Shown here piece by piece: positions 7,135 through 14,823 of a stretch of DNA of 21,526 nucleotides. The position numbers and the translations under genes were made by a program. Origin of the DNA: Lachnoclostridium sp. UBA7097. Its GTDB lineage: Bacteria; Bacillota; Clostridia; Lachnospirales; Lachnospiraceae. Positions within the stretch are counted from its first letter, which is position 1, and every line of letters begins with the position of its first letter. The stretch lies in assembly GCA_002499945.1 (NCBI GenBank), contig DKYP01000030.1, forward strand, positions 564 to 22,089, given 5' to 3'. The notes under the pieces are model-generated. The model did no database searches. It was not told the origin of the DNA and was given only the letters and a program-made list of their open reading frames with translations.

Positions 7135-8442
7135 ATGGCACATAATATTACCCAGACAGAATGGGAAGATGAAATGTCAGTTAAAATACTTGGTTTTGCC
7201 AGAAATGAACTTTACCTTGACCTGAGGTTTATGGATATGGCATTATCAGGGCTTTTATGGAAAAGGGATGATAATATTGGTACACTGGCAACAGACGGGG
7301 AATACCTTTATTATTCTGCCAGCCAGTTATTCAGGGTTTTTAAATCTAATTCCCGCTTTTTAAACAGGCTGTATCTCCATAGCATATTGCACTGTATTTA
7401 CGGGCATCTGTGGCTTTGTAATGGCAGAAGCAGGGTTTTGTGGGATATAGCATGTGATATTATTGTGGAATATACTATTGATGGCATAGAAAAACCTTCC
7501 CTTAAAAGACCTTTAAGTTTTACCAGGCAGCGGGTTTATGGGCAGATAAACCAGGCAGGGGAAACAATATCCGCACCTGTTATTTATAACGGGCTTTTAG
7601 ATTTAGACAATGATGTTATAGGGAAATTACAAAGGGAATTTTACACAGACAGCCATATATACTGGCCGGATGAAGAGAAAATGCCATCTGCTGCGAAAAG
7701 TGCAATGGATAAATGGGACAAGCTTTCCAGGCAGTCACAAATGGAACTTGAAAGCCGTGGTGATGATGAAAAAGATGGTGCACAGATTTTTGATGAGAGG
7801 GCAAGGATTTTAAAAGGAAGGCGCAATTACAGTGATTTTTTAAGGAAATTTGCCGTGCTGCATGAAGAACTTAAGTGCAATCCTGATGAATTTGATTTAA
7901 ATTATTATACTTACGGGCTTTCATTATATGGCAACATGCCTTTGATTGAACCCTTAGAGTCACGTGAATCTGTAAAAATACAGGAATTTGTTGTGGCAGT
8001 TGACACAAGCTATTCCACAAATGGTGAAATGGTTAAAAACTTTTTAAGGGAAACTTATAATATACTTGCAGAGAAAAACAGTTTTTTCAGTGACTGCCAT
8101 ATGAGGATAATACAATGCGATGATGATATACGCATGGATTTGGAGATAAATAAAAAAGAACAGCTTGAGCATGTGCTTGGCAACTTCCATATAATTGGCG
8201 GGGGCGGGACAGATTTCAGGCCGGTTTTTTCTTATGTGGACAGCCTGCTTGAAAATAAAACTTTAAAAAACCTGCGGGGGCTTATATATTTTACAGATGG
8301 CAAGGGTATTTATCCTAAGAAAAAACCTGCATATAAAACAGCATTTATTTTTGCAGGCAATTATGATGAAACAAAAGTGCCAGCCTGGGCAATGAGAATG
8401 CAGATTGGAAATGGAGATTATAATGGATATAAAAAAAGCTAA
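7135..8442 (+). CDS. VWA protein with degenerate metallopeptidase-like (DUF2201) N-domain
   Basis: A 435-residue cytoplasmic protein. The N-terminal part resembles the DUF2201 putative metallopeptidase domain: LHSILHCIYGHLW (81-93) followed by VLWDIACDIIVEYTID. The HExxH motif reads H82-S-I-L-H86, so the catalytic Glu is replaced by Ser while both His and H91 remain. The C-terminal part is a VWA-like domain: AVDTSYS with MIDAS residues D290, S292, S294, and GGGGTDF with T359-D360. The MIDAS looks complete, so metal-dependent ligand binding is likely. It overlaps the downstream MoxR-type ATPase gene by 20 bp, the classic MoxR-VWA pairing (compare RavA-ViaA), where the VWA protein acts as partner of the AAA+ ring. 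Confidence 0.85.
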   Translation: MAHNITQTEWEDEMSVKILGFARNELYLDLRFMDMALSGLLWKRDDNIGTLATDGEYLYYSASQLFRVFKSNSRFLNRLYLHSILHCIYGHLWLCNGRSRVLWDIACDIIVEYTIDGIEKPSLKRPLSFTRQRVYGQINQAGETISAPVIYNGLLDLDNDVIGKLQREFYTDSHIYWPDEEKMPSAAKSAMDKWDKLSRQSQMELESRGDDEKDGAQIFDERARILKGRRNYSDFLRKFAVLHEELKCNPDEFDLNYYTYGLSLYGNMPLIEPLESRESVKIQEFVVAVDTSYSTNGEMVKNFLRETYNILAEKNSFFSDCHMRIIQCDDDIRMDLEINKKEQLEHVLGNFHIIGGGGTDFRPVFSYVDSLLENKTLKNLRGLIYFTDGKGIYPKKKPAYKTAFIFAGNYDETKVPAWAMRMQIGNGDYNGYKKS

Positions 8443-9943
8443 AAAAGAGATTAAAAATACTGTAAAAGCATACCTTATGAAAGATAGTACGGGTGAATAT
8501 AAAATACCTGCAATAAGGCAGCGCCCTGTTCTCCTTATAGGGCCGCCGGGAATAGGCAAGACACAAATAATGGAACAGATAGCAAGGGAACTTAAAATCG
8601 GGCTTGTTGCATATACAATTACACACCATACAAGGCAGAGTGCAGTAGGACTCCCGTTTATTAAGGAAGAAGAATTTAATGGTGAGAAATATTCTGTTAC
8701 AGAATATACAATGAGTGAAATTATTGCAAGTGTATACAGCAAAATAAGGGATAGTGGGTTAAAAGAGGGTATTTTATTTATTGATGAAATTAACTGTGTG
8801 TCAGAAACACTTGCCCCTACAATGTTACAATTCCTGCAGTGCAAGACATTTGGCAACAGGAAAGTCCCTGAAGGCTGGATTATAGTGGCTGCCGGCAACC
8901 CGCCTGAATACAATAAATCTGTACATGAATTTGATATGGTAACACTTGACCGTGTAAGGAAAATAGAAGTTGATGCAGAATACAGCGTGTGGCGGGGGTA
9001 TGCACGTGAAAACCGCATAGACCCAGCAATTTTAAGCTATCTTGAACTGCGTCCGCAGAATTTCTATAAAGCAGAAGCAGATGTAGATGGGATACAGTTT
9101 GTGACTGCAAGGGGATGGGAAGATTTAAGCTGCTTGTTAGAGGCATATAAAGAACTTGGAATAGATGCAGATGAAGAAATAATTTATGAATTTGTACAGC
9201 ACAGGGAAGTTGCCAAGGATGTAGCAGCATATCTTGATTTATATAAAAAATACCAGGATGATTACGGGATTAATGACATTCTTGCAGGAAATGCCGCACC
9301 TGCTGTATATGAAAGGATATACAGGGCTTCATTTGACGAAAGGTTAAGTGTTGTAAATCTTTTAAACAGCGGACTTGATGTTTATTTTGACAAGACATTT
9401 GTATACCATTTTATAGCAGACAGGTGGTTTGGATTCTTAAAGTCATTTAAAGATGGGATGGATGGTAACGGGGATTACCAGAGGTTATATGAGAAACTTT
9501 ATAAAGATTATGAAGCAGATACAAATGCCGGGATAAAAGCTGGTTTTTATACCAAAAAACAGGAAGGGTACTATATAAAACTTCTGGAAATGTTATGGAA
9601 AAACAAGCCTTTTGCCAATAATGCAGATGAAGCATTTAACCAGGCAAAGGCAGGTTTTGATGTCTGGTGCACGGAACTTGGCAAACTTGAGGAACAGACA
9701 GGCGCAGTCCTTGAAAATGCTTTTGATTTTATGGAAGCGGCATTTGCAAATGGGCAGGAAATGGTGGTATTTGTAACGGAACTTACAATGGACAGTAAGG
9801 CTGTTTCTTATCTTTCTGAAAATAAATGTGAAAGATATCTTAAGTATAATGAAGAATTGATGACAGGTACTAAAAAAGCACAGATACTTTCAATGCTTGA
9901 GAAAGATGAAATCTATGGAAAAGAGCATATAAGGGATTTTTAA
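8423..9943 (+). CDS. MoxR-like AAA+ ATPase (AAA_5 type)
   Basis: 506 residues. Walker A GPPGIGKT at 40-47, Walker B ILFIDE at 117-122, sensor 1 Asn in AAGNPPEYN (N159), and LDRVRKIEVD at about 176-185 with the arginines expected at the subunit interface. The remaining 300 residues form a helical C-terminal region without a domain I recognise. Such ATPases form rings that remodel partner proteins, usually with a VWA protein. The start at 8423 is chosen because GGAG lies 6 bp upstream; TTG 8405 and ATG 8411 are alternatives. Last gene of the apparent five-gene operon; no terminator is evident after it. Confidence 0.88.
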   Translation: MDIKKAKKEIKNTVKAYLMKDSTGEYKIPAIRQRPVLLIGPPGIGKTQIMEQIARELKIGLVAYTITHHTRQSAVGLPFIKEEEFNGEKYSVTEYTMSEIIASVYSKIRDSGLKEGILFIDEINCVSETLAPTMLQFLQCKTFGNRKVPEGWIIVAAGNPPEYNKSVHEFDMVTLDRVRKIEVDAEYSVWRGYARENRIDPAILSYLELRPQNFYKAEADVDGIQFVTARGWEDLSCLLEAYKELGIDADEEIIYEFVQHREVAKDVAAYLDLYKKYQDDYGINDILAGNAAPAVYERIYRASFDERLSVVNLLNSGLDVYFDKTFVYHFIADRWFGFLKSFKDGMDGNGDYQRLYEKLYKDYEADTNAGIKAGFYTKKQEGYYIKLLEMLWKNKPFANNADEAFNQAKAGFDVWCTELGKLEEQTGAVLENAFDFMEAAFANGQEMVVFVTELTMDSKAVSYLSENKCERYLKYNEELMTGTKKAQILSMLEKDEIYGKEHIRDF

Positions 9944-10045
9944 TTGGAAATCTGCTGTGTTATGTTGCTGTTCTGGACTTGTTTGTAAATTTAGGGAAAT
10001 TTAAGGAGAATATTGGTGAAAGAAAAAAGAAGAAAGGATGAAATT

Positions 10046-10951
10046 ATGGGAAAGATACCACATTTAGTGCAATATCAAGGAAGTAAAAGGATTTTGGCAC
10101 CTGAAATAGTAAAATATATTCCAAAAACAGCAAAAAGAATTATAGAACCATTTGCAGGAACCGGGGCTGTTTCTATTTTTGCAGCATACCAAGGCATATG
10201 CGGAAAGTTTGTACTGAATGATATAAATACTCCTTTAATACAGATGTTGGAATTGTGTATAGAAGAACCAGCACTTTTAGCAAGGCAGTATTCTGAAATC
10301 TGGCATGGGCAATTTGCAGAAAATGAAAATAATATTGATTATTTTTTAAAAATAAGGAGTGAGTTTAATAATGGAAAATGTGATGCAGGACGGATGCTGT
10401 TTTTACTGGCACGTGTTGTGAAAGGGGCAGTACGCTATAATGCACATGGACAGATGAACCAGTCATGTGATAAAAGAAGGTATGGAACAAAGCCGGACAT
10501 TGTAGAATGTAATGCTTTTAAAATTTCAAAGTTACTTAAAGGGAAAACCAGATTCTATAATATGGATTATAAAGAATTACTGGATATGGCAGAAACAGGT
10601 GATTTAGTTTATCTGGACCCCCCGTACCAGGGGACATCTGACAAAGTTAACCCAAGGGACAACAGGTATATACAGGGTGTAGGGTTTGAGGAATTTGCAG
10701 AGGTATTAGGCAAGCTTAATGACAGGGGGATAGATTATATAGTAAGCTATGACGGAATGACTGGTGACAAAAAAATTGGACAGACACTGCCAGAGTATTT
10801 AAATTTAAAACATATGTATATTAATGCAGGAACTTCAGCCCAGGCAACATTGAACGGAAAAAATGAAACCACATATGAATCATTATACTTAAGCAGTAAT
10901 TTAAAAGAAGTTACACCAGAATATATGCAGCTGTCATTAAATTTAGCATAG
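10046..10951 (+). CDS. D12-class adenine-specific DNA methyltransferase
   Basis: Transfers a methyl group from SAM to N6 of adenine in a specific DNA site (Dam/DpnM-like, group alpha). 301 residues. N-terminal IPHLVQYQGSKRILAPEI is the usual D12 start, followed by motif I EPFAGTGAVS (about 35-44) and motif IV LVYLDPPYQG (about 187-196), with the target-recognition region between them. The recognition site cannot be read from the sequence. Start: ATG 10046 with AAAGGA 7 bp upstream fits family N-termini; GTG 10016 with AAGGAG at 10003-10008 is a possible longer start. A small palindrome AAATTT-AGGG-AAATTT (9987-10002) precedes it. The nuclease gene begins 9 bp after its stop, forming a restriction-modification pair. 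Confidence 0.9.
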   Translation: MGKIPHLVQYQGSKRILAPEIVKYIPKTAKRIIEPFAGTGAVSIFAAYQGICGKFVLNDINTPLIQMLELCIEEPALLARQYSEIWHGQFAENENNIDYFLKIRSEFNNGKCDAGRMLFLLARVVKGAVRYNAHGQMNQSCDKRRYGTKPDIVECNAFKISKLLKGKTRFYNMDYKELLDMAETGDLVYLDPPYQGTSDKVNPRDNRYIQGVGFEEFAEVLGKLNDRGIDYIVSYDGMTGDKKIGQTLPEYLNLKHMYINAGTSAQATLNGKNETTYESLYLSSNLKEVTPEYMQLSLNLA

Positions 10952-10960
10952 GGAGGGACA

Positions 10961-11700
10961 ATGTTACCAGAAGATTTTATAGAAAAACTTAATTCAGTTA
11001 CAAATAAAAGGGCAAGATTTGTTATTGATAAAATTTTAGAACAAGGTTTTTGCAGTACACAGGATTTGAAAGATAAAGGATATGAACATGCTCCAAGGGC
11101 AGCAAGGGACGTAAGGGAACTTGGGATACCATTAGATACTTTCCAGGTAAAAGACAGAAATGGAAAAAATATAGCAGCATATAGATTTGGTGACTGGGAG
11201 AAGGCCAAAAAAAGCAACCAGTTAGCAAAGACTGGTGGAAGGACACAGCTGGCAGAACAGTTAAAAAGGCATTAATAGATAAATATGGATGCAGATGCAA
11301 TCTTTACGGGGAAGAATATCCATCAAGGCTTTTGCAGCCAGACCACAGGATTCCATATGAAATTGGCGGGAATCCTGATGATATGATGGACCTTAATTAT
11401 TTTATGCTTTTATCACCATCAGCAAACAGGGATAAATCATGGGCATGTGAACATTGTGGGAATTGGAAAATTAAAGATGTAGAATTTTGCAAATCATGTT
11501 ATTATGCATTTCCAGAAAATTATGGACATATTGCAGGAAGACAGGAGAAGAAAATAGAACTGGTTTTTAAAAACGATGATATAGATATTTATAATAAAAT
11601 TATTGAAATGGCTGGTAAATATAATTTGTCAAAACAGGATTTGGTAAAGCGTCTTTTACAGTATTTAAAAATTACTGGTAAAAAGGATGATGGCAAATAA
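10961..11700 (+). pseudogene. putative type II restriction endonuclease (winged helix + HNH), frameshifted
   Basis: Two pieces of one protein. The first (10961-11275, 104 aa) is a winged-helix-like DNA-binding domain with ARFVIDKILEQGFCSTQDL and VRELGIPLDTFQVKDRNGK, ending in LKRH-stop. The second, readable from 11269 in the next frame to the TAA at 11698-11700, continues ALIDKYGCRCNLYGEEYP and has an HNH nuclease core: PDHRIPYEIGG (D-H), SPSANRDKSW (N) and a zinc ribbon CEHC...CKSC. One extra A in the run at 11263-11267 would restore a single 246-residue frame reading LKKALIDKYG. So this is an inactivating deletion, a sequencing error, or, less likely, frameshifting on the A-run. It follows the methyltransferase, consistent with its cognate nuclease. 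Confidence 0.8.
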
Positions 11701-11728
11701 ATTTAATATGTGGGGAATTTGGTTAAAT

Positions 11729-12169
11729 ATGTTATATATATTTGAAAAAGATTATTTAAAAATTTTAGAATATTGTAAAAACTATATTCCATATGAAGCC
11801 TGTGGCCTTGCTGGCGGGATTAAAAATGGGGAGGACTGGTATATTAAAAAGATATATTTGCTAACAAATATTGAGTCCAGTACAATTCATTTTACAATGG
11901 ATATAAGAGAACAGTTTGCCACAGTAAAGGATATGCGGAAGAATGGTTTACAAATGGCAGGGAATTTCCATTCACATCCATGTGCACCAGCGGTTCTTTC
12001 AGAAGAGGACAAAAGGCTTGCATATGATTTTAATGTGAGTTATATGGTTTTGTCTTTAATGGATATTATGTGTCCTGTATTAAAGGCATATAAAATTGAC
12101 AGGGAAAAGAATGTAACTGGGGAAATAATAGAGATTATTAAAAGGAAACCCGCTTACAAGCGGTTATAG
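11729..12169 (+). CDS. JAMM/Mov34 (Mec-type, Prok-JAB) metallopeptidase
   Basis: 146 residues from this start. A full zinc-protease signature is visible: E23 (YEACGL), then H81-S-H83, seven residues, S91 and D94 (HSHPCAPAVLSEED), matching ExnHxHx7SxxD. The bacterial relatives cleave C-terminal extensions of small ubiquitin-like sulfur carriers or other peptide bonds near a terminal Gly. No ThiS/MoaD/Ubl or E1-like gene is seen nearby. The frame is open from ATG 11687, which overlaps the nuclease stop; 11690 and 11708 are other candidates. I chose 11729 because family proteins begin about 20 residues before the catalytic Glu; GGGGA lies about 12 bp before it. It ends just before a strong terminator, so it is the last gene of the restriction-modification operon. 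Confidence 0.82.
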   Translation: MLYIFEKDYLKILEYCKNYIPYEACGLAGGIKNGEDWYIKKIYLLTNIESSTIHFTMDIREQFATVKDMRKNGLQMAGNFHSHPCAPAVLSEEDKRLAYDFNVSYMVLSLMDIMCPVLKAYKIDREKNVTGEIIEIIKRKPAYKRL

Positions 12170-12187
12170 AAACATTAAAAGAAGCAG

Positions 12188-12222
12188 AAGGCTATGGCAG
12201 TAACTGTTATAGTCTTTTTTAT
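12188..12222 (+). terminator. intrinsic terminator after the JAMM gene
   Basis: GGCTATGGCAG (12190-12200), loop TAA, CTGTTATAGTC (12204-12214): an 11-bp stem with three G-T pairs, directly followed by six T (12215-12220). The two A before the stem can pair with the first T. This closes the restriction-modification/JAMM unit. Confidence 0.85.
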
Positions 12223-12238
12223 TTTTGTTTTATTTATA

Positions 12239-12251
12239 AAACCAGTGGTTT
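12239..12251. promoter_or_regulatory. upstream TetR operator (O1)
   Basis: AAACCAGTGGTTT is a perfect palindrome with 6-bp arms around a central G. It lies 5 bp upstream of the -35 box and recurs, slightly changed, just after the -10 box. Inferred binding site of the TetR protein encoded next. Confidence 0.7.
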
Positions 12252-12256
12252 AATTA

Positions 12257-12285
12257 TTGACATTTATGCTACATTCTTATATAAT
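12257..12285 (+). promoter_or_regulatory. consensus sigma-A promoter of the tetR operon
   Basis: TTGACA (12257-12262), exactly 17 bases, then TATAAT (12280-12285): a perfect match to consensus. Transcription should start near 12292. Such a strong promoter is expected to be held down, here by the two flanking palindromes. Confidence 0.9.
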
Positions 12286-12287
12286 TG

Positions 12288-12298
12288 AACCAACGGTT
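12288..12298. promoter_or_regulatory. downstream TetR operator (O2)
   Basis: AACC-AAC-GGTT overlaps the predicted transcription start. The 20-base context AACCAACGGTTTAATTACTG differs from that of O1 (AACCAGTGGTTTAATTATTG) at only three positions, so the two are copies of one site, 48 bp apart. Confidence 0.7.
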
Positions 12299-12321
12299 TA
12301 ATTACTGGGAGGTGTTATGGT

Positions 12322-12957
12322 ATGGCAAGAAGGAAAAAAGAATTGCAAAGTGTGCATAGAAAAAATATTTCAATGGCTGCAGAGCAGTTATTTATGAAAA
12401 AAGGTATAGAAAATACTTCCATGAATGACATTGCAAGGGCATCTGGTTATAGTAAAGCAACTTTATATGTATATTTTAAAAACAAGGAAGAACTCGTAGG
12501 GATATTAGTGCTGGAAAGTATGCAGAAATTATATGATTATATAAGCTCTGCCCTAAAGCAAAGTAATGATACAAAAGAACGTTACAAAGAAATATGCTAT
12601 TCTTTAGTAAAATACCAGGAAGAATATCCGCTTTATTTTAAGATGGTGCTTGAAACCATTAATATTGATTTTGAATCAACAAATTTTTTACCTGAAGAAA
12701 AGGAAACTTTTCTGGTTGGTGAACAAATTAACGGGTTATTGTCTGTTTTTTTGGAAGATGGAATAAATAAAGGGGATTTCCGTCCAGATATTGAAATTTT
12801 GCCAACTATATTTTCCTTTTGGGGAATGTTTACTGGTATTATCCAGATAGCAGCAAATAAGGAAACATATATTGTGCAGTCTATGAAAAAAGATAAAATG
12901 GAATTTCTTTTGTATGGGTTTGAGTTACTTTATAATTCCATAACAGCTGGAGGGTGA
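12322..12957 (+). CDS. TetR-family transcriptional regulator
   Basis: 211 residues. The N-terminal helix-turn-helix (about 15-60) is typical: ISMAAEQLFMKKGIENTSMNDIARASGYSKATLYVYFKNKEEL. The rest is an all-helical ligand/dimerisation domain without a motif that names an inducer. The ATG has GGGAGG 8 bp upstream; an earlier ATG at 12317 is in another frame. The gene is transcribed from a consensus promoter bracketed by two palindromes, so autorepression is very likely, and the flavin/heme membrane protein that follows 22 bp downstream would be co-regulated. The inducer cannot be predicted. Confidence 0.92.
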   Translation: MARRKKELQSVHRKNISMAAEQLFMKKGIENTSMNDIARASGYSKATLYVYFKNKEELVGILVLESMQKLYDYISSALKQSNDTKERYKEICYSLVKYQEEYPLYFKMVLETINIDFESTNFLPEEKETFLVGEQINGLLSVFLEDGINKGDFRPDIEILPTIFSFWGMFTGIIQIAANKETYIVQSMKKDKMEFLLYGFELLYNSITAGG

Positions 12958-12979
12958 ATAATGAAAGGATGGTAGTTAT

Positions 12980-13657
12980 ATGGGAATTTTCTTAGGTATT
13001 TTATGTTTAATTTGTTTTTGCCTTTTATCAGCAAAGGCAGCAACCGCAAAGCTGCATTTTAAAAAAATAGATAAAATACTGCTTAAAGTCCATAAACCGG
13101 TTAGTGTATTTTTGTTTATAATATGTTTAATACATATTATTTGTGTTGTTCCAATATTAAAAAACTGTAATCTGCTTGTGATGGTTTCTGGGATTATTAG
13201 TGTAATTTTTATGGTTTTGCTGGTTTGCTTATGCCATATGATAAAAGACAGGAAGAAAAAGATATTATGGCACAGGATATTGGCAGCTCTTATGGCAACA
13301 AGTATTATAGGGCATTTTATTGCATATATAATAGATTTTAATAATTACCAGAGGAATATAGAAAGTATAGAAATTAATGATATTAACCTGGAAAATGTGG
13401 AAGATGGAATATACAGGGGAGAATGTGATGTGGGTTACATTTATGCTAAAGCTGAAGTTGAAATTAAAGATGGTGTGATTGTTTCGGTTAATCTTTTGGA
13501 ACATAGGAATGAGCGGGGCAAACTTGCAGAAAAAATTGTTGATAATATAATATCAGAACAAAGAATTGATGTAGATACAATAAGCGGGGCTACAAATTCT
13601 AGCAATGTTATAAAAAAGGCGGTTGAAAAAGCGGTTTCTGGCGGAATGGATGGCTAA
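12980..13657 (+). CDS. membrane protein with bis-His helices and a C-terminal FMN-binding domain
   Basis: 225 residues. Four hydrophobic segments: about 2-20, 39-58, 65-86 and 97-119. Helices 2 and 4 carry His pairs with equal spacing, H38/H52 and H98/H112 (14 apart in both), the pattern that binds two b-type hemes in ferric-reductase-like proteins. The C-terminal part (about 140-222) is an FMN-binding domain: DGIYRGECDVGYIYAKAEVEI and the motif D199-T-I-S-G-A-T-N-S, where T205 would receive FMN covalently from an ApbE flavin transferase. Together this suggests transfer of electrons across the membrane to an outside flavin. No ApbE gene is seen in the window. Probably co-transcribed with tetR. 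Confidence 0.82.
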   Translation: MGIFLGILCLICFCLLSAKAATAKLHFKKIDKILLKVHKPVSVFLFIICLIHIICVVPILKNCNLLVMVSGIISVIFMVLLVCLCHMIKDRKKKILWHRILAALMATSIIGHFIAYIIDFNNYQRNIESIEINDINLENVEDGIYRGECDVGYIYAKAEVEIKDGVIVSVNLLEHRNERGKLAEKIVDNIISEQRIDVDTISGATNSSNVIKKAVEKAVSGGMDG

Positions 13658-13689
13658 CTGCCTGGCAGGTGTGTGAAAGGGGGATTTAT

Positions 13690-14823
13690 ATGAAAGTGGT
13701 AATAGCGGTTGATTCATTTAAAGGAAGCATGACTTCACTGGAAGCAGGATATGCGGCAAGGGACGGGGTTTTAAAAGCATGCAGGGAGGCCAATGTTGTG
13801 GTAAAGCCGCTGGCTGACGGGGGCGAGGGGACAACTGAGGCACTGGCTGAGGGGCTTGGCGGGACTTATGCAAGTGTAGAAGTGACAGGACCTTTGGGAG
13901 AATTAGTAACTGCAAAATATGGGATACTGGCTGGCAAAAAAACTGCTGTTATAGAAATGGCAGAAGCGGCAGGAATTATTTTAGTAAATAAAAAAGATTT
14001 AAACCCGTGGAGGGCATCAACAACGGGGGTTGGTGAAATGATTCTGGATGCTGCAGTCCGTGGATGCAGGGAGTTTATTATTGGCATTGGCGGAAGTGCA
14101 ACGACAGAGGGTGGTATTGGCATGTTGCAGGCACTTGGTTATAAATTCTATGATGCAGTGGGCAAACCATTGCCACCAGTGTTAGAAAGCCTTGGAAAAA
14201 TTGAAGCAATCTGTGCAGAAAGTGTACCACAAGTTTTAAAAGAGTGCCATTTTAAGATAGCATGTGATGTTACAAACCCTCTTTGTGGTGAAAACGGGGC
14301 AGTTTATGTTTATGGACCACAGAAGGGTGTAAAACAGGAAGAAAAGAAACCAATAGATAAAGCCATGCTGCATTATGCAGGGAAAACAGCAGAGTTTACC
14401 GGGAAGGATAACAGTAATGTGCCAGGGGCAGGGGCAGCAGGAGGGCTTGGTTTTGCATTTTTAAGTTTTCTTCCGGATGTGGAGCTAAAATCTGGAATTT
14501 CTGTTGTTTTAGAGGCAACCGGGCTGGAAGAAGAATTAAAAGATGCGGATATTGTAATTACTGGCGAAGGCCGCATGGATTTCCAGACAGCAATGGGCAA
14601 AGTCCCTGTAGGCGTGGCACACCTTGCCAGAAAATATAATTGTAAAGTAATTGCATTTGCAGGAAGTGTCACAGATGATGCAGGAAAATGTAATGAAGAA
14701 GGAATCCATGCATTTTTCCCGGTTGTACGTGGTGTAACTACTATAGAAGAAGCAATGGATACAGAAATTGCAAAGAAAAACATGGCACTTTCTGTAGAAC
14801 AGGTATTCCGGTTATTACAATAA
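13690..14823 (+). CDS. glycerate kinase (GlxK/GarK family)
   Basis: Phosphorylates D-glycerate with ATP, feeding it into lower glycolysis. 377 residues with family hallmarks: VDSFKGSMTSLEA at the N-terminus, PLADGGEGTTEAL (about 40-52), GIGGSATTEGGIGMLQALG (about 134-152), and DIVITGEGRMDFQTAMGK in the C-terminal part. Length fits the family (375-385). The frame is open back to 13669, but AAAGGGGG lies 6 bp before the ATG at 13690, which gives the standard MKVVIAVDSFKGS start. It lies 32 bp after the flavin/heme protein gene and could be read through from the tetR promoter; no separate promoter is obvious. Confidence 0.95.
   Translation: MKVVIAVDSFKGSMTSLEAGYAARDGVLKACREANVVVKPLADGGEGTTEALAEGLGGTYASVEVTGPLGELVTAKYGILAGKKTAVIEMAEAAGIILVNKKDLNPWRASTTGVGEMILDAAVRGCREFIIGIGGSATTEGGIGMLQALGYKFYDAVGKPLPPVLESLGKIEAICAESVPQVLKECHFKIACDVTNPLCGENGAVYVYGPQKGVKQEEKKPIDKAMLHYAGKTAEFTGKDNSNVPGAGAAGGLGFAFLSFLPDVELKSGISVVLEATGLEEELKDADIVITGEGRMDFQTAMGKVPVGVAHLARKYNCKVIAFAGSVTDDAGKCNEEGIHAFFPVVRGVTTIEEAMDTEIAKKNMALSVEQVFRLLQ

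Noticed and set aside
8263..9018. 251-residue open frame on the minus strand
   Set aside because: It lies opposite the 3' end of the VWA gene and the Walker A/B region of the MoxR-type ATPase, has no domain-like sequence or ribosome binding site, and is a by-product of codon use on the plus strand.
11255..11290. Programmed -1 ribosomal frameshift in the nuclease gene
   Set aside because: The site reads TTA AAA AGG in the zero frame, not a full A-AAA-AAG or similar slippery heptamer, and I see no strong downstream stem. A missing A is the simpler reading.
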